From: Mesorhizobium sp. NFR06
GTDB taxonomy: Bacteria > Pseudomonadota > Alphaproteobacteria > Rhizobiales > Rhizobiaceae
DNA: 64,000 nucleotides
Assembly: GCF_900115245.1 (NCBI RefSeq)
Contig: NZ_FOVT01000001.1
Span: 124,001 to 188,000, forward strand
Direction: 5' to 3'
In this document: positions 26,939 to 36,377 of the stretch, one piece after another
Layout: every line of letters begins with the position of its first letter
Position numbering within the stretch: position 1 is the stretch's first letter
The notes under the pieces: model-generated
Database searches by the model: none
Told to the model about the DNA's origin: nothing
The model's input: only the letters and a program-made list of their open reading frames with translations
Program-made: the position numbers and the translations under genes

Positions 26939-28243
26939 ATGACAAAAACCGATATAGCGCGACGCGTCTACAACCACACCTGGAAGCTGGACCCGATCGT
27001 CCGCAGCCTGCTGGACACCGATTTCTACAAGCTTCTGATGCTGCAGATGATCTGGGGCATGTATCCCAAGGTCGACGCCACTTTCACGCTGATCAACCGC
27101 ACCACCTCGGTGCGCCTCGCCGACGAGATCGACGAAGGCGAATTGCGCGAGCAACTCGACCATGCCCGCACCTTGCGGTTTTCCAAGAAGGAAATGATCT
27201 GGCTGGGCGGCAACAATTTCTACGGCCGCAAGCAGATTTTCGAGCCGGAATTCCTCGCCTGGCTGGAGGATTTCCGCCTTCCTGGTTACGAACTCACCAG
27301 GCGCGACGGCCAATACGTGCTCTCCTTCCCCGGTCCGTGGATGTACACCACGCTGTGGGAAATCCCGGCTTTGGCCATTATCAACGAACTGCGCTCGCGC
27401 GCGGCGATGCGCTCCTTTGGCCCCTTCGCGCTCGACGTGCTTTATGCCCGCGCCAAGGCCAAGATGTGGGCCAAGACCGAACGGCTGAAGGCGCTGCCCG
27501 GCATCCGTATTTCCGATTTCGGCACCCGCCGCCGCCACTCCTTCCTGTGGCAGCGCTGGTGCGTCGAGGCGCTGAAGGAAGGCATCGGCGACGCCTTCAC
27601 CGGCACCTCCAACGTGCTTCTGGCTATGGACAACGATCTGGAAGCCCTCGGCACCAACGCACACGAATTGCCGATGGTCTTCGCGGCGCTTGCCAATTCC
27701 GAGCAGGAGCTGCGGCAGGCGCCCTATAAGGTGCTGCAGGACTGGCAGCGCTATTATGGCGGCAATCTCTTGATCGTGCTGCCGGATACCTTTGGCACGG
27801 CTGCGTTCCTGCGCGATGCGCCGGACTGGATCGCCGACTGGACCGGCTTTCGCCCTGACAGCGCGCCGCCGATCGAAGGCGGCGAGAAGATCCTCTCCTG
27901 GTGGCGCGAAAAGGGCAAGGACCCGAAGCAGAAGCTGCTTATCTTCTCGGACGGGCTGGAGGTTGAGACCATCGAGGAGGCCTACAGGCATTTTCGCGGC
28001 AAGGTGCGCATGTCCTTCGGCTGGGGCACCAACCTCACCAATGATTTCGAAGGCTGCGCGCCGACCGAGACCAACAGCCTCGACGCCATCTCGCTGGTCT
28101 GCAAGGTCAGCGAAGCCAATGGCCGCCCTGCGGTGAAGCTCTCCGACAATCCCGCCAAGGCGACCGGGGATGAGAAGGAGATCAAAAGGTATCTGAGGAT
28201 TTTCGGCGAGAAGGGGCGGGTGGAGCAGTTGGTGAAGGTGTGA
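26939..28243 (+). CDS. pncB: Nicotinate phosphoribosyltransferase
   Basis: A 434-residue enzyme that joins nicotinate to phosphoribosyl pyrophosphate to make nicotinate mononucleotide, the salvage entry to NAD. The N-terminal [20 protein letters not shown] is the family hallmark. The [11 protein letters not shown] and [14 protein letters not shown] stretches form the phosphate- and active-site regions, and the C-terminal half has [13 protein letters not shown] and [12 protein letters not shown]. Length is normal for the bacterial PncB type. With pncA at 36378 this window holds both nicotinamide salvage steps, though not in one operon. Confidence 0.95.
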   Translation: MTKTDIARRVYNHTWKLDPIVRSLLDTDFYKLLMLQMIWGMYPKVDATFTLINRTTSVRLADEIDEGELREQLDHARTLRFSKKEMIWLGGNNFYGRKQIFEPEFLAWLEDFRLPGYELTRRDGQYVLSFPGPWMYTTLWEIPALAIINELRSRAAMRSFGPFALDVLYARAKAKMWAKTERLKALPGIRISDFGTRRRHSFLWQRWCVEALKEGIGDAFTGTSNVLLAMDNDLEALGTNAHELPMVFAALANSEQELRQAPYKVLQDWQRYYGGNLLIVLPDTFGTAAFLRDAPDWIADWTGFRPDSAPPIEGGEKILSWWREKGKDPKQKLLIFSDGLEVETIEEAYRHFRGKVRMSFGWGTNLTNDFEGCAPTETNSLDAISLVCKVSEANGRPAVKLSDNPAKATGDEKEIKRYLRIFGEKGRVEQLVKV

Positions 28244-28293
28244 GGGCTGCGTAATCCGGCATCGCACTAAGTGGTTCGAAGTTTGGATAGGCT

Positions 28294-28467
28294 GAGTTCC
28301 TTCGCGCCCCCCTCTGTCCTGCCGGACATCTCCCCCACAAGGGGGGAGATTGTTCTGTCATCTCCGCCTTCGCCAATCTTCAGCGTCGCAAGAGAAGGGC
28401 CGGCGGAGGAACTGCCAATCTCCCCCCTTGTGGGGGAGATGTCCGGCAGGAGAGAGGGGGGCGCCGT
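28294..28467. repeat. Family B long inverted repeat, copy 1
   Basis: Outer arms begin TTCGCGCCCCCCTCTGTCCT and end with its approximate reverse complement. Inner arms are GGACATCTCCCCCAC and GGGGGAGATGTCC. It is almost the same element as 50938-51114, about 175 bases long. No coding capacity is evident, so it resembles a MITE or Rhizobium intergenic mosaic element. Its right arm contains the only usable ATG of the following membrane protein. Confidence 0.85.
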
Positions 28468-29878
28468 AGAGTGCAGTCGTTACAGATTAGTCTTTGTAGC
28501 TTCCGTCCTGGGTATCCTCCCCACCCCAGCCTTCGCCCATGCCTCCGACCGCGGCCACGTCCTGCTCCTTCCGACCGGCTACTATCTCGCAGGCGGCGCG
28601 CTGGCGGTTGCCGCCAGCTTCCTCGTGCTGGCGCTGCTGCCGCCGGCCGCCCTCGACCGCTTCTGGCGCCGGCGTCTCTCGTTGTTTGCCTTCAGCGATG
28701 CTCGACGCACCGGCATCAGCGTGCTTTCTTTTGCCGGCTTTGCGCTGCTCGTCGCCGCCGGTCTTTTCGGCAGCCGCGACCCTCTTTCCAACCCGCTGCC
28801 GCTGGTGATCTGGACGCTGCTCTGGGCCGGCTTCACGCTGCTTCAAGGCATCTTCGGCGACCTTTGGTCATGGCTGAACCCGTGGTACGGACCTTGGCGC
28901 GTCGTCTCTCGCGCCTTAGGCCGGCATGCCGACGGAAAGCAGCCTCCGCGCCGTCCCAATTGGCCCGGCTTCTGGCCGGCCTTCGTGCTGTTCTTCGCCT
29001 TCGCCTGGTTCGAACTGATCGATCCTGCGCCCGACGATCCGGCGCGGCTGGCCCATGCCGCCGGCGTCTATTGGCTGGTCAGCTTCGTCGCCATGCTGGC
29101 ATTCGGTTATGAGGAGTGGCGCCGGCGCGGCGAGTTTCTGACGGTCTTCTTCTCGATGGTCGCCCGCTTCGCGCCTCTTGGGCGACATGGAACTCGCCTC
29201 TCGCTGTCATGGCCGGGCTCCAAGCTGCTGGCGGCCGAGCCGCTGCCGCTGAGCGGCACAGCCTTCCTTCTGCTGACGCTGTCATCGGTGTCCTTCGACG
29301 GCCTGTCCAAGACCTTCTTCTGGCTTGGCCTGTTCGGCGTCAATCCACTGGAGTTTCCCGGCCGCACGGCGCTGATAGGCATCGGCAGCTTCGGCCTCGT
29401 GCTCACCTTCGTTCTGCTGGCGGCGGTGTTCGCGCTTGTCGTCTTTCTCGGCCAGCGCCTTGCCGGCGATGAAAATTCCTTCGGCGAGGCCGCCGGCCTT
29501 TTGGTCTGGTCGATCGTGCCGATCGCGCTTGCCTATCACATAGCGCATTACCTCACCGTGCTGTTGGTCGACGGCCAATACGCGTTGGTCGCCCTTTCCG
29601 ACCCGTTCGGGCTCGGCTGGAACCTTTTCGGCACCGCCGACATGATGGTCGAGGCGGGCGTTGCCGCCGGGTCCGTATCGGCCTGGTGGCTGTGGAATGT
29701 CCAGGCCGGCGTCATCGTCGCCGGGCATGTGCTGGCGGTGCTCGTCGCGCATGGTCTCGCCTGGCGTCTCCACCGGCAGCCGTCGCGCACAGCACTCAGC
29801 CAGCTACCGCTCACCCTGTTGATGATCGGCTATACGGTCTTCGGTCTGTGGTTGCTTGCCACGCCGACCGCCGGATGA
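28439..29878 (+). CDS. Multi-spanning membrane protein of unknown function
   Basis: A protein of about 479 residues from the ATG at 28439. After a short repeat-derived segment comes a signal-like helix (VFVASVLGILPTPAFAHASD) and about eleven further hydrophobic segments, with a conserved-looking ASDRGHVLLLPTGYYLAGG and a WSWLNPWYGPWR loop. It resembles proteins annotated in rhizobia as fenitrothion-hydrolase-like, but I cannot support a hydrolase function. The ATG lies inside the right arm of repeat B copy 1 with no proper ribosome site, so the native start may have been lost. It precedes the Liv-type ABC operon. Confidence 0.7.
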   Translation: MSGRREGGAVECSRYRLVFVASVLGILPTPAFAHASDRGHVLLLPTGYYLAGGALAVAASFLVLALLPPAALDRFWRRRLSLFAFSDARRTGISVLSFAGFALLVAAGLFGSRDPLSNPLPLVIWTLLWAGFTLLQGIFGDLWSWLNPWYGPWRVVSRALGRHADGKQPPRRPNWPGFWPAFVLFFAFAWFELIDPAPDDPARLAHAAGVYWLVSFVAMLAFGYEEWRRRGEFLTVFFSMVARFAPLGRHGTRLSLSWPGSKLLAAEPLPLSGTAFLLLTLSSVSFDGLSKTFFWLGLFGVNPLEFPGRTALIGIGSFGLVLTFVLLAAVFALVVFLGQRLAGDENSFGEAAGLLVWSIVPIALAYHIAHYLTVLLVDGQYALVALSDPFGLGWNLFGTADMMVEAGVAAGSVSAWWLWNVQAGVIVAGHVLAVLVAHGLAWRLHRQPSRTALSQLPLTLLMIGYTVFGLWLLATPTAG

Positions 29879-30024
29879 CACAAGAACAATGCCCCTGGGG
29901 AAGCTCGCTTGCCACGTCGGGGCTTTGATGATTTAGTTTGTACACATGCAATTTTCGCATCCTCCGGCTGAGGAGGATCGAGCCGCCTTATCGCTGGTCA
30001 GACTGAAAAAACAGGGGAACGGAC

Positions 30025-31329
30025 ATGGCTGACAAGAACGGATTTTTCGACCTCTCAAAAAAAGAGCTTTCGCGCCGCACCGCGTTGAAAGGGATAGCCG
30101 CCGGCACCGGCCTCGCGCTGGCGCCCGGCTTCGTCCGCTACAGCCAGGCGCAGAGCTCGGCGCCGATCAAGATCGGTTTCCAGTTGCACCGCACCGGTAT
30201 CGGCGCCGCTTATGGCCGCTGGTATGAGAAGACGAGTGCTGCCGCCGTCAAGGCGATCAACGATGCCGGCGGCATCGGCGGCCGCAAGGTCGAGCTGGTG
30301 ATCGAGGATGACGGCACCGATCCGGCCCGCGGCGCCGAAGTGGTGGCCAAGTTCGCCAAGCAGCACAAGACCGACATCGTCTTCGGCACTTTGTTCTCGC
30401 ATGTCGTGATCGGTTCGGCGCCCGCCGCCGGCGAGAACAAGATCCCCTATTTCGTAGTCAGCGAAGGCCATCACGTCGCTTCTACCAAGCTCAACCGCTA
30501 CGTCTTCCAGCCGGGCATCACCGACGTGAAGAGCCAGATCCAGTCGATGGCGCCGTGGATCGCCGCCAATGCCGGCAAGAAGGTGACGCAGATATTCCCC
30601 GACTTCGCCTTCGGCTACGACCATCGCGACTACTTGCCGCCGGCCCTGAAGGCGCAAGGCGCCGACGTTATCGCGCAGATCGCCATCCCGCCGACGGAGA
30701 GTTCCTTCACCAAATACTTCCCGCAGATTCCGGCCGAGACGGAAGTCATCTACCATGTCATGGTCGGCCCGGCCGTGCTGACCTTCGTCAAGGAACTCGG
30801 CGAGTTCTACGGTTCGCAGCGGCCGCAGCTCTTCGGCTTCATCGATTCGCTGGAGGCCGTCGACATCAACAGCCCCGGCCTGGAATTCCTCGACGGCAGC
30901 CATTTCTGGGAAGGCTCGCCGCGCTACGCCCAGCCCGATGACTCCGCCGCCCAGAAGGCCTACCGCGCCGCCGTCGGCATCGACGACAATGGCGCCGCCG
31001 TCGGCGACCCCAAGGACGTCTCCACCGCCGCCCACATGTTCGGCTGCTGGGAGACGCTCTATGTCGTCAAGAAGGCGATGGAGGATGCCGGCTACAAGGG
31101 ACCCGAAGACCGCGCCAAGCTGGTCGAGGCCACCGAGGCGCTGAAGGAATTCGCCGAGGGGCCGGAGCATCCGCAGGGGCCGAAGAGCTTCAACGGCAAG
31201 ATCCACCAGTGCTTTGGCATCCAGAACATCTCCAAGGTCGAAGGCGGCAAGCTCAAGGTCGTGCACAAGACCAAGATCGAGGACGGCCTCTACGAGCCGG
31301 AAGGGGATTACACGACGCAGGCGCTGTGA
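30025..31329 (+). CDS. Branched-chain/amide-type ABC substrate-binding protein
   Basis: A 434-residue periplasmic binding protein of the Leu/Ile/Val-BP class. The N-terminus has a twin-arginine signal (LSRRTALKGIAAGTGLALAP), suggesting Tat export of the folded protein. The mature part shows IKIGFQLHRTGIGAAYGRWYEKT and the VELVIEDDGTDPARGAE strand typical of this fold. Downstream lie two permeases and two ATPases, completing the importer. The ligand cannot be told from sequence. A 160-base gap filled by repeat B separates it from livH. Confidence 0.9.
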   Translation: MADKNGFFDLSKKELSRRTALKGIAAGTGLALAPGFVRYSQAQSSAPIKIGFQLHRTGIGAAYGRWYEKTSAAAVKAINDAGGIGGRKVELVIEDDGTDPARGAEVVAKFAKQHKTDIVFGTLFSHVVIGSAPAAGENKIPYFVVSEGHHVASTKLNRYVFQPGITDVKSQIQSMAPWIAANAGKKVTQIFPDFAFGYDHRDYLPPALKAQGADVIAQIAIPPTESSFTKYFPQIPAETEVIYHVMVGPAVLTFVKELGEFYGSQRPQLFGFIDSLEAVDINSPGLEFLDGSHFWEGSPRYAQPDDSAAQKAYRAAVGIDDNGAAVGDPKDVSTAAHMFGCWETLYVVKKAMEDAGYKGPEDRAKLVEATEALKEFAEGPEHPQGPKSFNGKIHQCFGIQNISKVEGGKLKVVHKTKIEDGLYEPEGDYTTQAL

Positions 31330-31334
31330 GTGCC

Positions 31335-31480
31335 TTACCCTCCCCCTTGTGGGGAGGGTCGGCGAATTGGCTTCGCTATATTGCGAAGCCAATGAGACGG
31401 GGTGGGGGCTGCGACGGCCCATGCCCCACCCCCCACCCGACCGCTGCGCGGTCACCGTCCCCACGAGGGGGAGCGTAAGG
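31335..31480. repeat. Family B-related inverted repeat within the Liv operon
   Basis: Begins TACCCTCCCCCTTGTGGGGA and ends CCCCACGAGGGGGAGCGTAA, with inner arms such as GGGTGGGGG and CCCCCCACCC. It fills the gap between the binding protein and livH, so it would fold in the polycistronic mRNA. It is close kin to 34765-34908. Confidence 0.8.
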
Positions 31481-31489
31481 GCGCACTGA

Positions 31490-32371
31490 ATGCATTTCGG
31501 ACCCCACCTGCTCCTTGCCGCCCTCGAAGGCCTCGTCACCTCGGCAGTGCTGGCGCTGACGGCACTTGGCCTGTCGCTGGTCTTCGGCGTCATGCGCGTC
31601 GTCAACGTCGCCCATGGCGAGTTCTTCATGCTCGGCGCGGTGCTTGCCTGGGCGATCTCGACGGCGATCGCGGGTCATCCGGCGATCGGCTTCGCGGCGG
31701 CCCTCGTGATCGCGCCGTTGCTGGTCGGGCTGGTTGCGCTCGTCGCCGAGCGCCTGGTGCTGCGCCGGCTGAACTACAATCCGGAAGGCACCATCGTCGC
31801 CACCATCGGCATGCTCTACATCATCCAGCAGCTGGCGCTGACCTTCTACGGTCCAGAGGCCCGGCCGGTCGAGCCGCCCTTCAGCTACCGCATCCTTTTG
31901 CCGTGGTTCGGCTATTCCGGCTACAAGCTGTCGGTGGTTGCCGCCTCCGCTATTCTGCTCGTGATCACCTGGCTGGTCCTGACCCGGACCAAGATCGGCC
32001 TGATCATGCGCGCCACGCAATATGACCGCGAGACGGCACAGGCCTTCGGCATCCCGGTCGACCGTGTCTACGCAGGCGTCTTCGCCGTCGGCACCATGCT
32101 GGCGGCGATCGCCGCGGTGCTGATCGTGCCGATCAGCCAGGCGCATTACCTGATGGGGCAGGACCCGCTGCTCCTGTCCTTCATCGTCGTCATCATCGGC
32201 GGCCTCGGCTCGCTGCGTGGTACCGTGGTCGCGGCCATCCTGATCGGCCTCTCCGACGGCATCATCTCGATGTTCTTCTCACCGACTTTGGCCAAGATCG
32301 TCGCCACGCTGGTCGTCGCCATGGTGCTGGTGTTTCGGCCGCAGGGCCTGTTCGGGACCACGCCGCGATGA
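31490..32371 (+). CDS. livH: Branched-chain-type ABC permease LivH
   Basis: A 293-residue permease with about eight membrane spans. The LivH hallmarks LGLSLVFGVMRVVNVAHGEFFMLGA near the N-terminus and IIGGLGSLRGTVVAAILIG near the C-terminus are both present. The ATG at 31490 begins ten bases after the repeat. Its stop overlaps the livM start. It forms the channel with LivM. Confidence 0.92.
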   Translation: MHFGPHLLLAALEGLVTSAVLALTALGLSLVFGVMRVVNVAHGEFFMLGAVLAWAISTAIAGHPAIGFAAALVIAPLLVGLVALVAERLVLRRLNYNPEGTIVATIGMLYIIQQLALTFYGPEARPVEPPFSYRILLPWFGYSGYKLSVVAASAILLVITWLVLTRTKIGLIMRATQYDRETAQAFGIPVDRVYAGVFAVGTMLAAIAAVLIVPISQAHYLMGQDPLLLSFIVVIIGGLGSLRGTVVAAILIGLSDGIISMFFSPTLAKIVATLVVAMVLVFRPQGLFGTTPR

Positions 32372-33330
32372 GGGATGCTTCGCCGGCAAAGACCTACGCC
32401 TTGCATGTCGGCGTCATCGCGCTTCTGTTCGTGCTGAACTTCGTCCTGCCGGACTATCACCAGGGTTTGTTCGCCCGCATCATGGCGCTGGCCGTCTTCG
32501 CCATGGGCTACAATCTGCTCTTCGGCTATGTCGGCCTGCTCAGCCTCGGCCACGCCATGTTCTTCTCCGCCGGGCTCTATGGCGCCGGGCTCACCGTCTA
32601 TCATCTCGGTTGGGGCGTGCCCGAAGCCTTCGTTGCCGGGGTTGCCTGTGGCGCGCTGCTCGCTTTGGCCATCGGCCTGCTGGCGCTGCGTACCTCGGGT
32701 GTGGCGTTCATGATTGTCACCATGATGTTCGCGCAGGTGTTCTACCTGCTCATTCTCTATTTCGCGGCCTGGACCGGCGGCGATCAGGGCCTGGTCATCC
32801 AGCAGGCATCGCGGGTGATCTCGATCGGCGGCGCCTCGCTCGACCTGACCAATTCGACCGTGCGCTACATGAACGCGCTGGCGCTGTTCTCCGTCGTGCT
32901 GCTGATCACGCTTGCCATCGTCCGCTCCCGCTTCGGTCGCGTGCTGGTCGCGATCCGCGAGAATGAGGAACGGACCAAGATGCTGGGCTACGACACGGTT
33001 GCCAACAAGCTCGCCGCCGTCGTTGCCTCCGGCGCTATCTGCGCGGCATCGGGCGCGGCTTATGCTTTGCTGTTCGGCTATGTCGGCTCGAGCTTCGCCT
33101 CGGTGCAGTATTCGATCCTGCCGCTCCTCTGGGTGCTGCTCGGTGGCGCAGCGACGACGCTCGGGCCGCTGGTCGGCACGCTGTTCATGTACTACGTCAC
33201 CGACATCGCCAGCGGCTTCACCTCCGCCTATCTGTTGATCGTCGGCGTCGCGCTCATCCTGCTGGTGCTGTTCTTCCCGAAGGGGATCCTGGGCACCATC
33301 CGTGAGCGCTGGCTGGGATGGCTGCCATGA
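32368..33330 (+). CDS. livM: Branched-chain-type ABC permease LivM
   Basis: A 320-residue permease with about nine hydrophobic segments. The pattern AMGYNLLFGYVGLLSLGHAMFF is the LivM signature, and VLLGGAATTLGPLVGTLFMYY is the conserved C-terminal loop. It starts with an ATGA overlap with livH and ends overlapping livG, so the four transport genes are translationally coupled. Confidence 0.92.
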   Translation: MRDASPAKTYALHVGVIALLFVLNFVLPDYHQGLFARIMALAVFAMGYNLLFGYVGLLSLGHAMFFSAGLYGAGLTVYHLGWGVPEAFVAGVACGALLALAIGLLALRTSGVAFMIVTMMFAQVFYLLILYFAAWTGGDQGLVIQQASRVISIGGASLDLTNSTVRYMNALALFSVVLLITLAIVRSRFGRVLVAIRENEERTKMLGYDTVANKLAAVVASGAICAASGAAYALLFGYVGSSFASVQYSILPLLWVLLGGAATTLGPLVGTLFMYYVTDIASGFTSAYLLIVGVALILLVLFFPKGILGTIRERWLGWLP

Positions 33331-34055
33331 TGCCGTTGCTCACCACCAAAGGCCTGTCCCGTCATTTCGGCGGTCTTCGTGCCGTCGATGGCGTCGACTT
33401 CGCGCTGATGCCGGGCGAGATCCGCGCCATCATCGGCCCGAACGGCGCCGGCAAGACCACCTTCGTCAGCCTGCTCTCAGGCCGCATCCGGCCGTCCTCC
33501 GGCATGATCGTGTTCGACGGCGCCGACATCACCGGCATGCCGGCTTACCAAAGGGTTCGCCTCGGCGTCGCCTATACCTTCCAGATCACCAGCGTCTTCG
33601 CCAACCTCACCGCTTTCGACAATGTCGCGCTGCCGGTGCAGCGCACGCTGACCGACGGCCGCTCCAAGGGCGCGGTCAGAACTGGCGTCATGGAAGCGTT
33701 GGCGCGCACCGGCCTAGCCGACCGCGCCGGCACGCCGGCCGGGCAATTGTCCTATGGCCACCAGCGCCTGCTGGAAGTGGCCATGGGCCTGGCGCTCAAG
33801 CCGCGTCTGCTCATCCTCGACGAGCCGACCCAAGGCCTGGCCGACAGCGAGATCGACAATTTCATCGAGCTTGTGCACGAGATCGCCAAACGCGCAACTG
33901 TGCTTCTCATCGAGCACAACATGCCGGTCGTCATGCAGCTTGCCGATCGCATCACCGTCTTCAATTCGGGAAGGATCCTTGCCGAAGGCACGCCGGAGCA
34001 GATCCGCGCCAACACGGACGTGCAGGACGCTTATCTCGGAGCGACCCATGGCTGA
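33327..34055 (+). CDS. livG: Branched-chain-type ABC ATPase LivG
   Basis: A 242-residue ATPase with Walker A GPNGAGKTT, signature LSYGHQRLLE, Walker B LLILDEPTQGLAD and switch histidine in LLIEHNM. LivG-type proteins have the extended QITSVFANLTAFDNV region seen here. ATG 33327 is preferred because it gives an ATGA overlap with the livM stop; an in-frame ATG at 33318 is also possible. Confidence 0.92.
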   Translation: MMPLLTTKGLSRHFGGLRAVDGVDFALMPGEIRAIIGPNGAGKTTFVSLLSGRIRPSSGMIVFDGADITGMPAYQRVRLGVAYTFQITSVFANLTAFDNVALPVQRTLTDGRSKGAVRTGVMEALARTGLADRAGTPAGQLSYGHQRLLEVAMGLALKPRLLILDEPTQGLADSEIDNFIELVHEIAKRATVLLIEHNMPVVMQLADRITVFNSGRILAEGTPEQIRANTDVQDAYLGATHG

Positions 34056-34761
34056 CGCGGGGCTGCTTGCGATTGCAGGTCTGGATTGCTTCTACGGCGA
34101 GGTCCAGGTGCTCTACGGCCTCGACCTCGTCCTCAACAAGGGCGAGGTGCTTTGCCTGTTCGGCCGCAACGGCGCCGGCAAGACGACGACGCTGAAGGCG
34201 ATCATGGGCCTGGTGCCCGCGGCGGCCGGCTCGATCAGGCTGGACGGCAGCGAACTGACCGCGCTTGCCGCGCATGACGTGCCGAAGGCCGGCGTCGCCT
34301 ATGTGCCGCAGGGCAGGCGGCTGTTCGCCGACATGACGGTTGCCGAAAACATCGAGATCGGCCTGATGGCGCGCGGCAAGGGCAAGGCCACGCGCGAAAA
34401 AGTGCTCGATCTCTTCCCGCTGCTGCGCGAGCGGCTGAAGCAGCGCTCGGGCACGCTGTCCGGCGGCGAGCAGCAGATGCTGGCCATGGCACGTGCGCTC
34501 TGCCTCGAACCGCAGGTGCTGTTGCTCGACGAGCCGACCGAAGGGCTGATGCCGTCGATGATCGCCAAGATCCGCGAGACGGTGGCGAAGCTGCGCGATC
34601 TCGGCGTCTCGACGATTCTGGTGGAGCAGCGCGTCGACGCCGTGCTGTCGGTGGCGGACCGCGTCTCATTCATCGAGAACGGCCGCAACCGCGAGACGGT
34701 CGATGTCGAGCAACTGCGCGCGGACCCGTCGGCGGTCAGGCGGTATGTCGGTGTAGGCTAA
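34048..34761 (+). CDS. livF: Branched-chain-type ABC ATPase LivF
   Basis: A 237-residue ATPase with Walker A GRNGAGKTTT, the LivF motif AYVPQGRRLFADMTVAENI, signature LSGGEQQMLAMARAL, Walker B VLLLDEPTEGL and the switch-region VEQRVD in place of the usual VEQN. It overlaps livG by eight bases and ends the operon, just before an inverted repeat that may terminate transcription. Confidence 0.92.
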   Translation: MADAGLLAIAGLDCFYGEVQVLYGLDLVLNKGEVLCLFGRNGAGKTTTLKAIMGLVPAAAGSIRLDGSELTALAAHDVPKAGVAYVPQGRRLFADMTVAENIEIGLMARGKGKATREKVLDLFPLLRERLKQRSGTLSGGEQQMLAMARALCLEPQVLLLDEPTEGLMPSMIAKIRETVAKLRDLGVSTILVEQRVDAVLSVADRVSFIENGRNRETVDVEQLRADPSAVRRYVGVG

Positions 34762-34764
34762 GGA

Positions 34765-34908
34765 TTACCCTCCCCCTTGTGGGGGTCCGAAGGACGGGCG
34801 AGACCCGTGGCTCGCCCCGGCAAGTCGCTGCGAAGCAGCGGGGTGGGGGCGGCGCCGACCCCCACCCGGACCTTCGGTCCGACCTCCCCACAAGGGGGAG
34901 GTAAGGCG
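34765..34908. repeat. Family B-related inverted repeat at a convergent junction
   Basis: Arms TACCCTCCCCCTTGTGGGGG and CCCCACAAGGGGGAGGTAA pair almost perfectly, with inner dyads such as GGTCCGAAGG/CCTTCGGTCC-like stretches. It lies between livF and the oppositely oriented carrier gene, with little else in the gap, so it may act as a two-way terminator. Confidence 0.8.
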
Positions 34909-34918
34909 CCTCGCCGCC

Positions 34919-36370
34919 TCAACTGAAGAACAAAAACCCCGCGATCAGGAAAGTCGGGATCAGCACCAGGCCCGACCACATCATATAGCCGAAGAAGCCT
35001 GGCATCCTGAAGCCGCGATGTCGGGCGATGGCAAAAACCATGAAGTTGGGCGCGTTACCGATATAGGTGTTGGCGCCCATGAACACTGCGCCGGCCGAGA
35101 TCGCCGCAAGCGTCGAGGCGGCCTCGGTCATCAGGTGTGTCGCGTCGCCGCCGGCAAGCTCGAAGAACACCAGATAGGTCGGGGCGTTGTCGAGGAAGGA
35201 CGACAGCGCGCCGGTCAGCCAGAAATAAGCGAGGTCGTTCGGTTTGCCGTCGGTGGACGTGACCAGCGCAACCAGCGGCGCCAGCGCGCCGTCATGGCCT
35301 GCCCTCAAAATGGCGATGACCGGCACGATGCAGACAAAGATGCCAGCAAACAATTTCGCCACCTCGGCGATCGGCCCCCAGCTGAAGCCGTTCGCCTCGC
35401 GGTGGCTTTTGCAGGAAACGCGAAGCGACACAAAGGCAAGCACCAGGATGATAGCGTCGCGCACGAGGTTCTGCAGCTCGAGGCCGACACCCAGCACGGA
35501 GAAGCTCACGCCAGGCTTCCAGCTCGCCGAAAGCAGGATCGCGCCGATCACGCCGGCAAGCAGCGGCAGGTTGGCCAGCCCGCGCAGACGCACCTTCGTA
35601 TCCGGCGTTGGATCCTTGATCTTCGGCATGCCGCCTTCGCGGCGATGCAGGACGATGTCGAGCGCCAGGAAGACGAGCAGCACCAAGCCGCCGACGAAGA
35701 GCGTGTCGGGCAGAATGTGCACCGTGGTCCAGAAGAAATCGACGCCGCGCAGGAAGCCGACGAACAGCGGCGGGTCGCCGAGCGGCGTCAGCGAGCCGCC
35801 GATGTTGGACACCAGGAAGATGAAGAAGATCACCACATGGGCGTTGAACGGCCGGTTGTCGTTGGCGCGCAGCATCGGCCGGATCAGGATCATCGAGGCC
35901 CCGGTCGTGCCGATGACCGAGGCAAGCAACGCGCCGACAAGCAGCATCCCGGCATTGACCAGCGGCGTGCCATGGATGTTGCCGGCTAGCAGGATGCCGC
36001 CCGAGATCGTGTACAGCGCGAACAAGAGGATGATGAAGGACATGTATTCGGTGAGCAGCGTGTGCAGCACCGCCTCGCCCGCCACCGGAATGCCGAAGGC
36101 AATTGCCAGCGGCACCACAACCAGCGCTGCCCAGGCAGCAGCAATCTTGCCGTAGTGATGTTCCCATACGTGCGGAAAAAGCAATGGACCTGTCGCGATG
36201 GACAGCAGCAGGCCGGCAAAGGGCAGTCCCCACCACAGCGACATCGCGGCGCCGGGCAGTTCGGGAGTTTCGGCGGCGAAGGCCGGTTGCGCAAGCGTGA
36301 TCAGCGCTGCGGCAATCAGGCCCGCAGCCAACCTGCTCAGCGATGCCGGGAAGCCCCCTCGATGCCTCAC
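34919..36370 (-). CDS. NhaD/ArsB-type sodium:proton antiporter or ion transporter
   Basis: A 483-residue membrane protein of the ion transporter superfamily. It has a signal-like N-terminus (LAAGLIAAALITLAQPAFA), the conserved GTTGASMILIRPMLRAN loop and SNIGGSLTPLGDPPLFVGFLRG, which matches the NhaD class, and about twelve membrane spans. It starts at GTG seven bases after the pncA stop, so the two genes are one operon. NhaD proteins exchange Na+ or Li+ for protons; carboxylate transport is an alternative suggested by the neighbourhood. The first residues are uncertain because no strong ribosome site is present. Confidence 0.85.
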   Translation of the reverse strand: MRHRGGFPASLSRLAAGLIAAALITLAQPAFAAETPELPGAAMSLWWGLPFAGLLLSIATGPLLFPHVWEHHYGKIAAAWAALVVVPLAIAFGIPVAGEAVLHTLLTEYMSFIILLFALYTISGGILLAGNIHGTPLVNAGMLLVGALLASVIGTTGASMILIRPMLRANDNRPFNAHVVIFFIFLVSNIGGSLTPLGDPPLFVGFLRGVDFFWTTVHILPDTLFVGGLVLLVFLALDIVLHRREGGMPKIKDPTPDTKVRLRGLANLPLLAGVIGAILLSASWKPGVSFSVLGVGLELQNLVRDAIILVLAFVSLRVSCKSHREANGFSWGPIAEVAKLFAGIFVCIVPVIAILRAGHDGALAPLVALVTSTDGKPNDLAYFWLTGALSSFLDNAPTYLVFFELAGGDATHLMTEAASTLAAISAGAVFMGANTYIGNAPNFMVFAIARHRGFRMPGFFGYMMWSGLVLIPTFLIAGFLFFS

Positions 36371-36377
36371 AGTCCGG

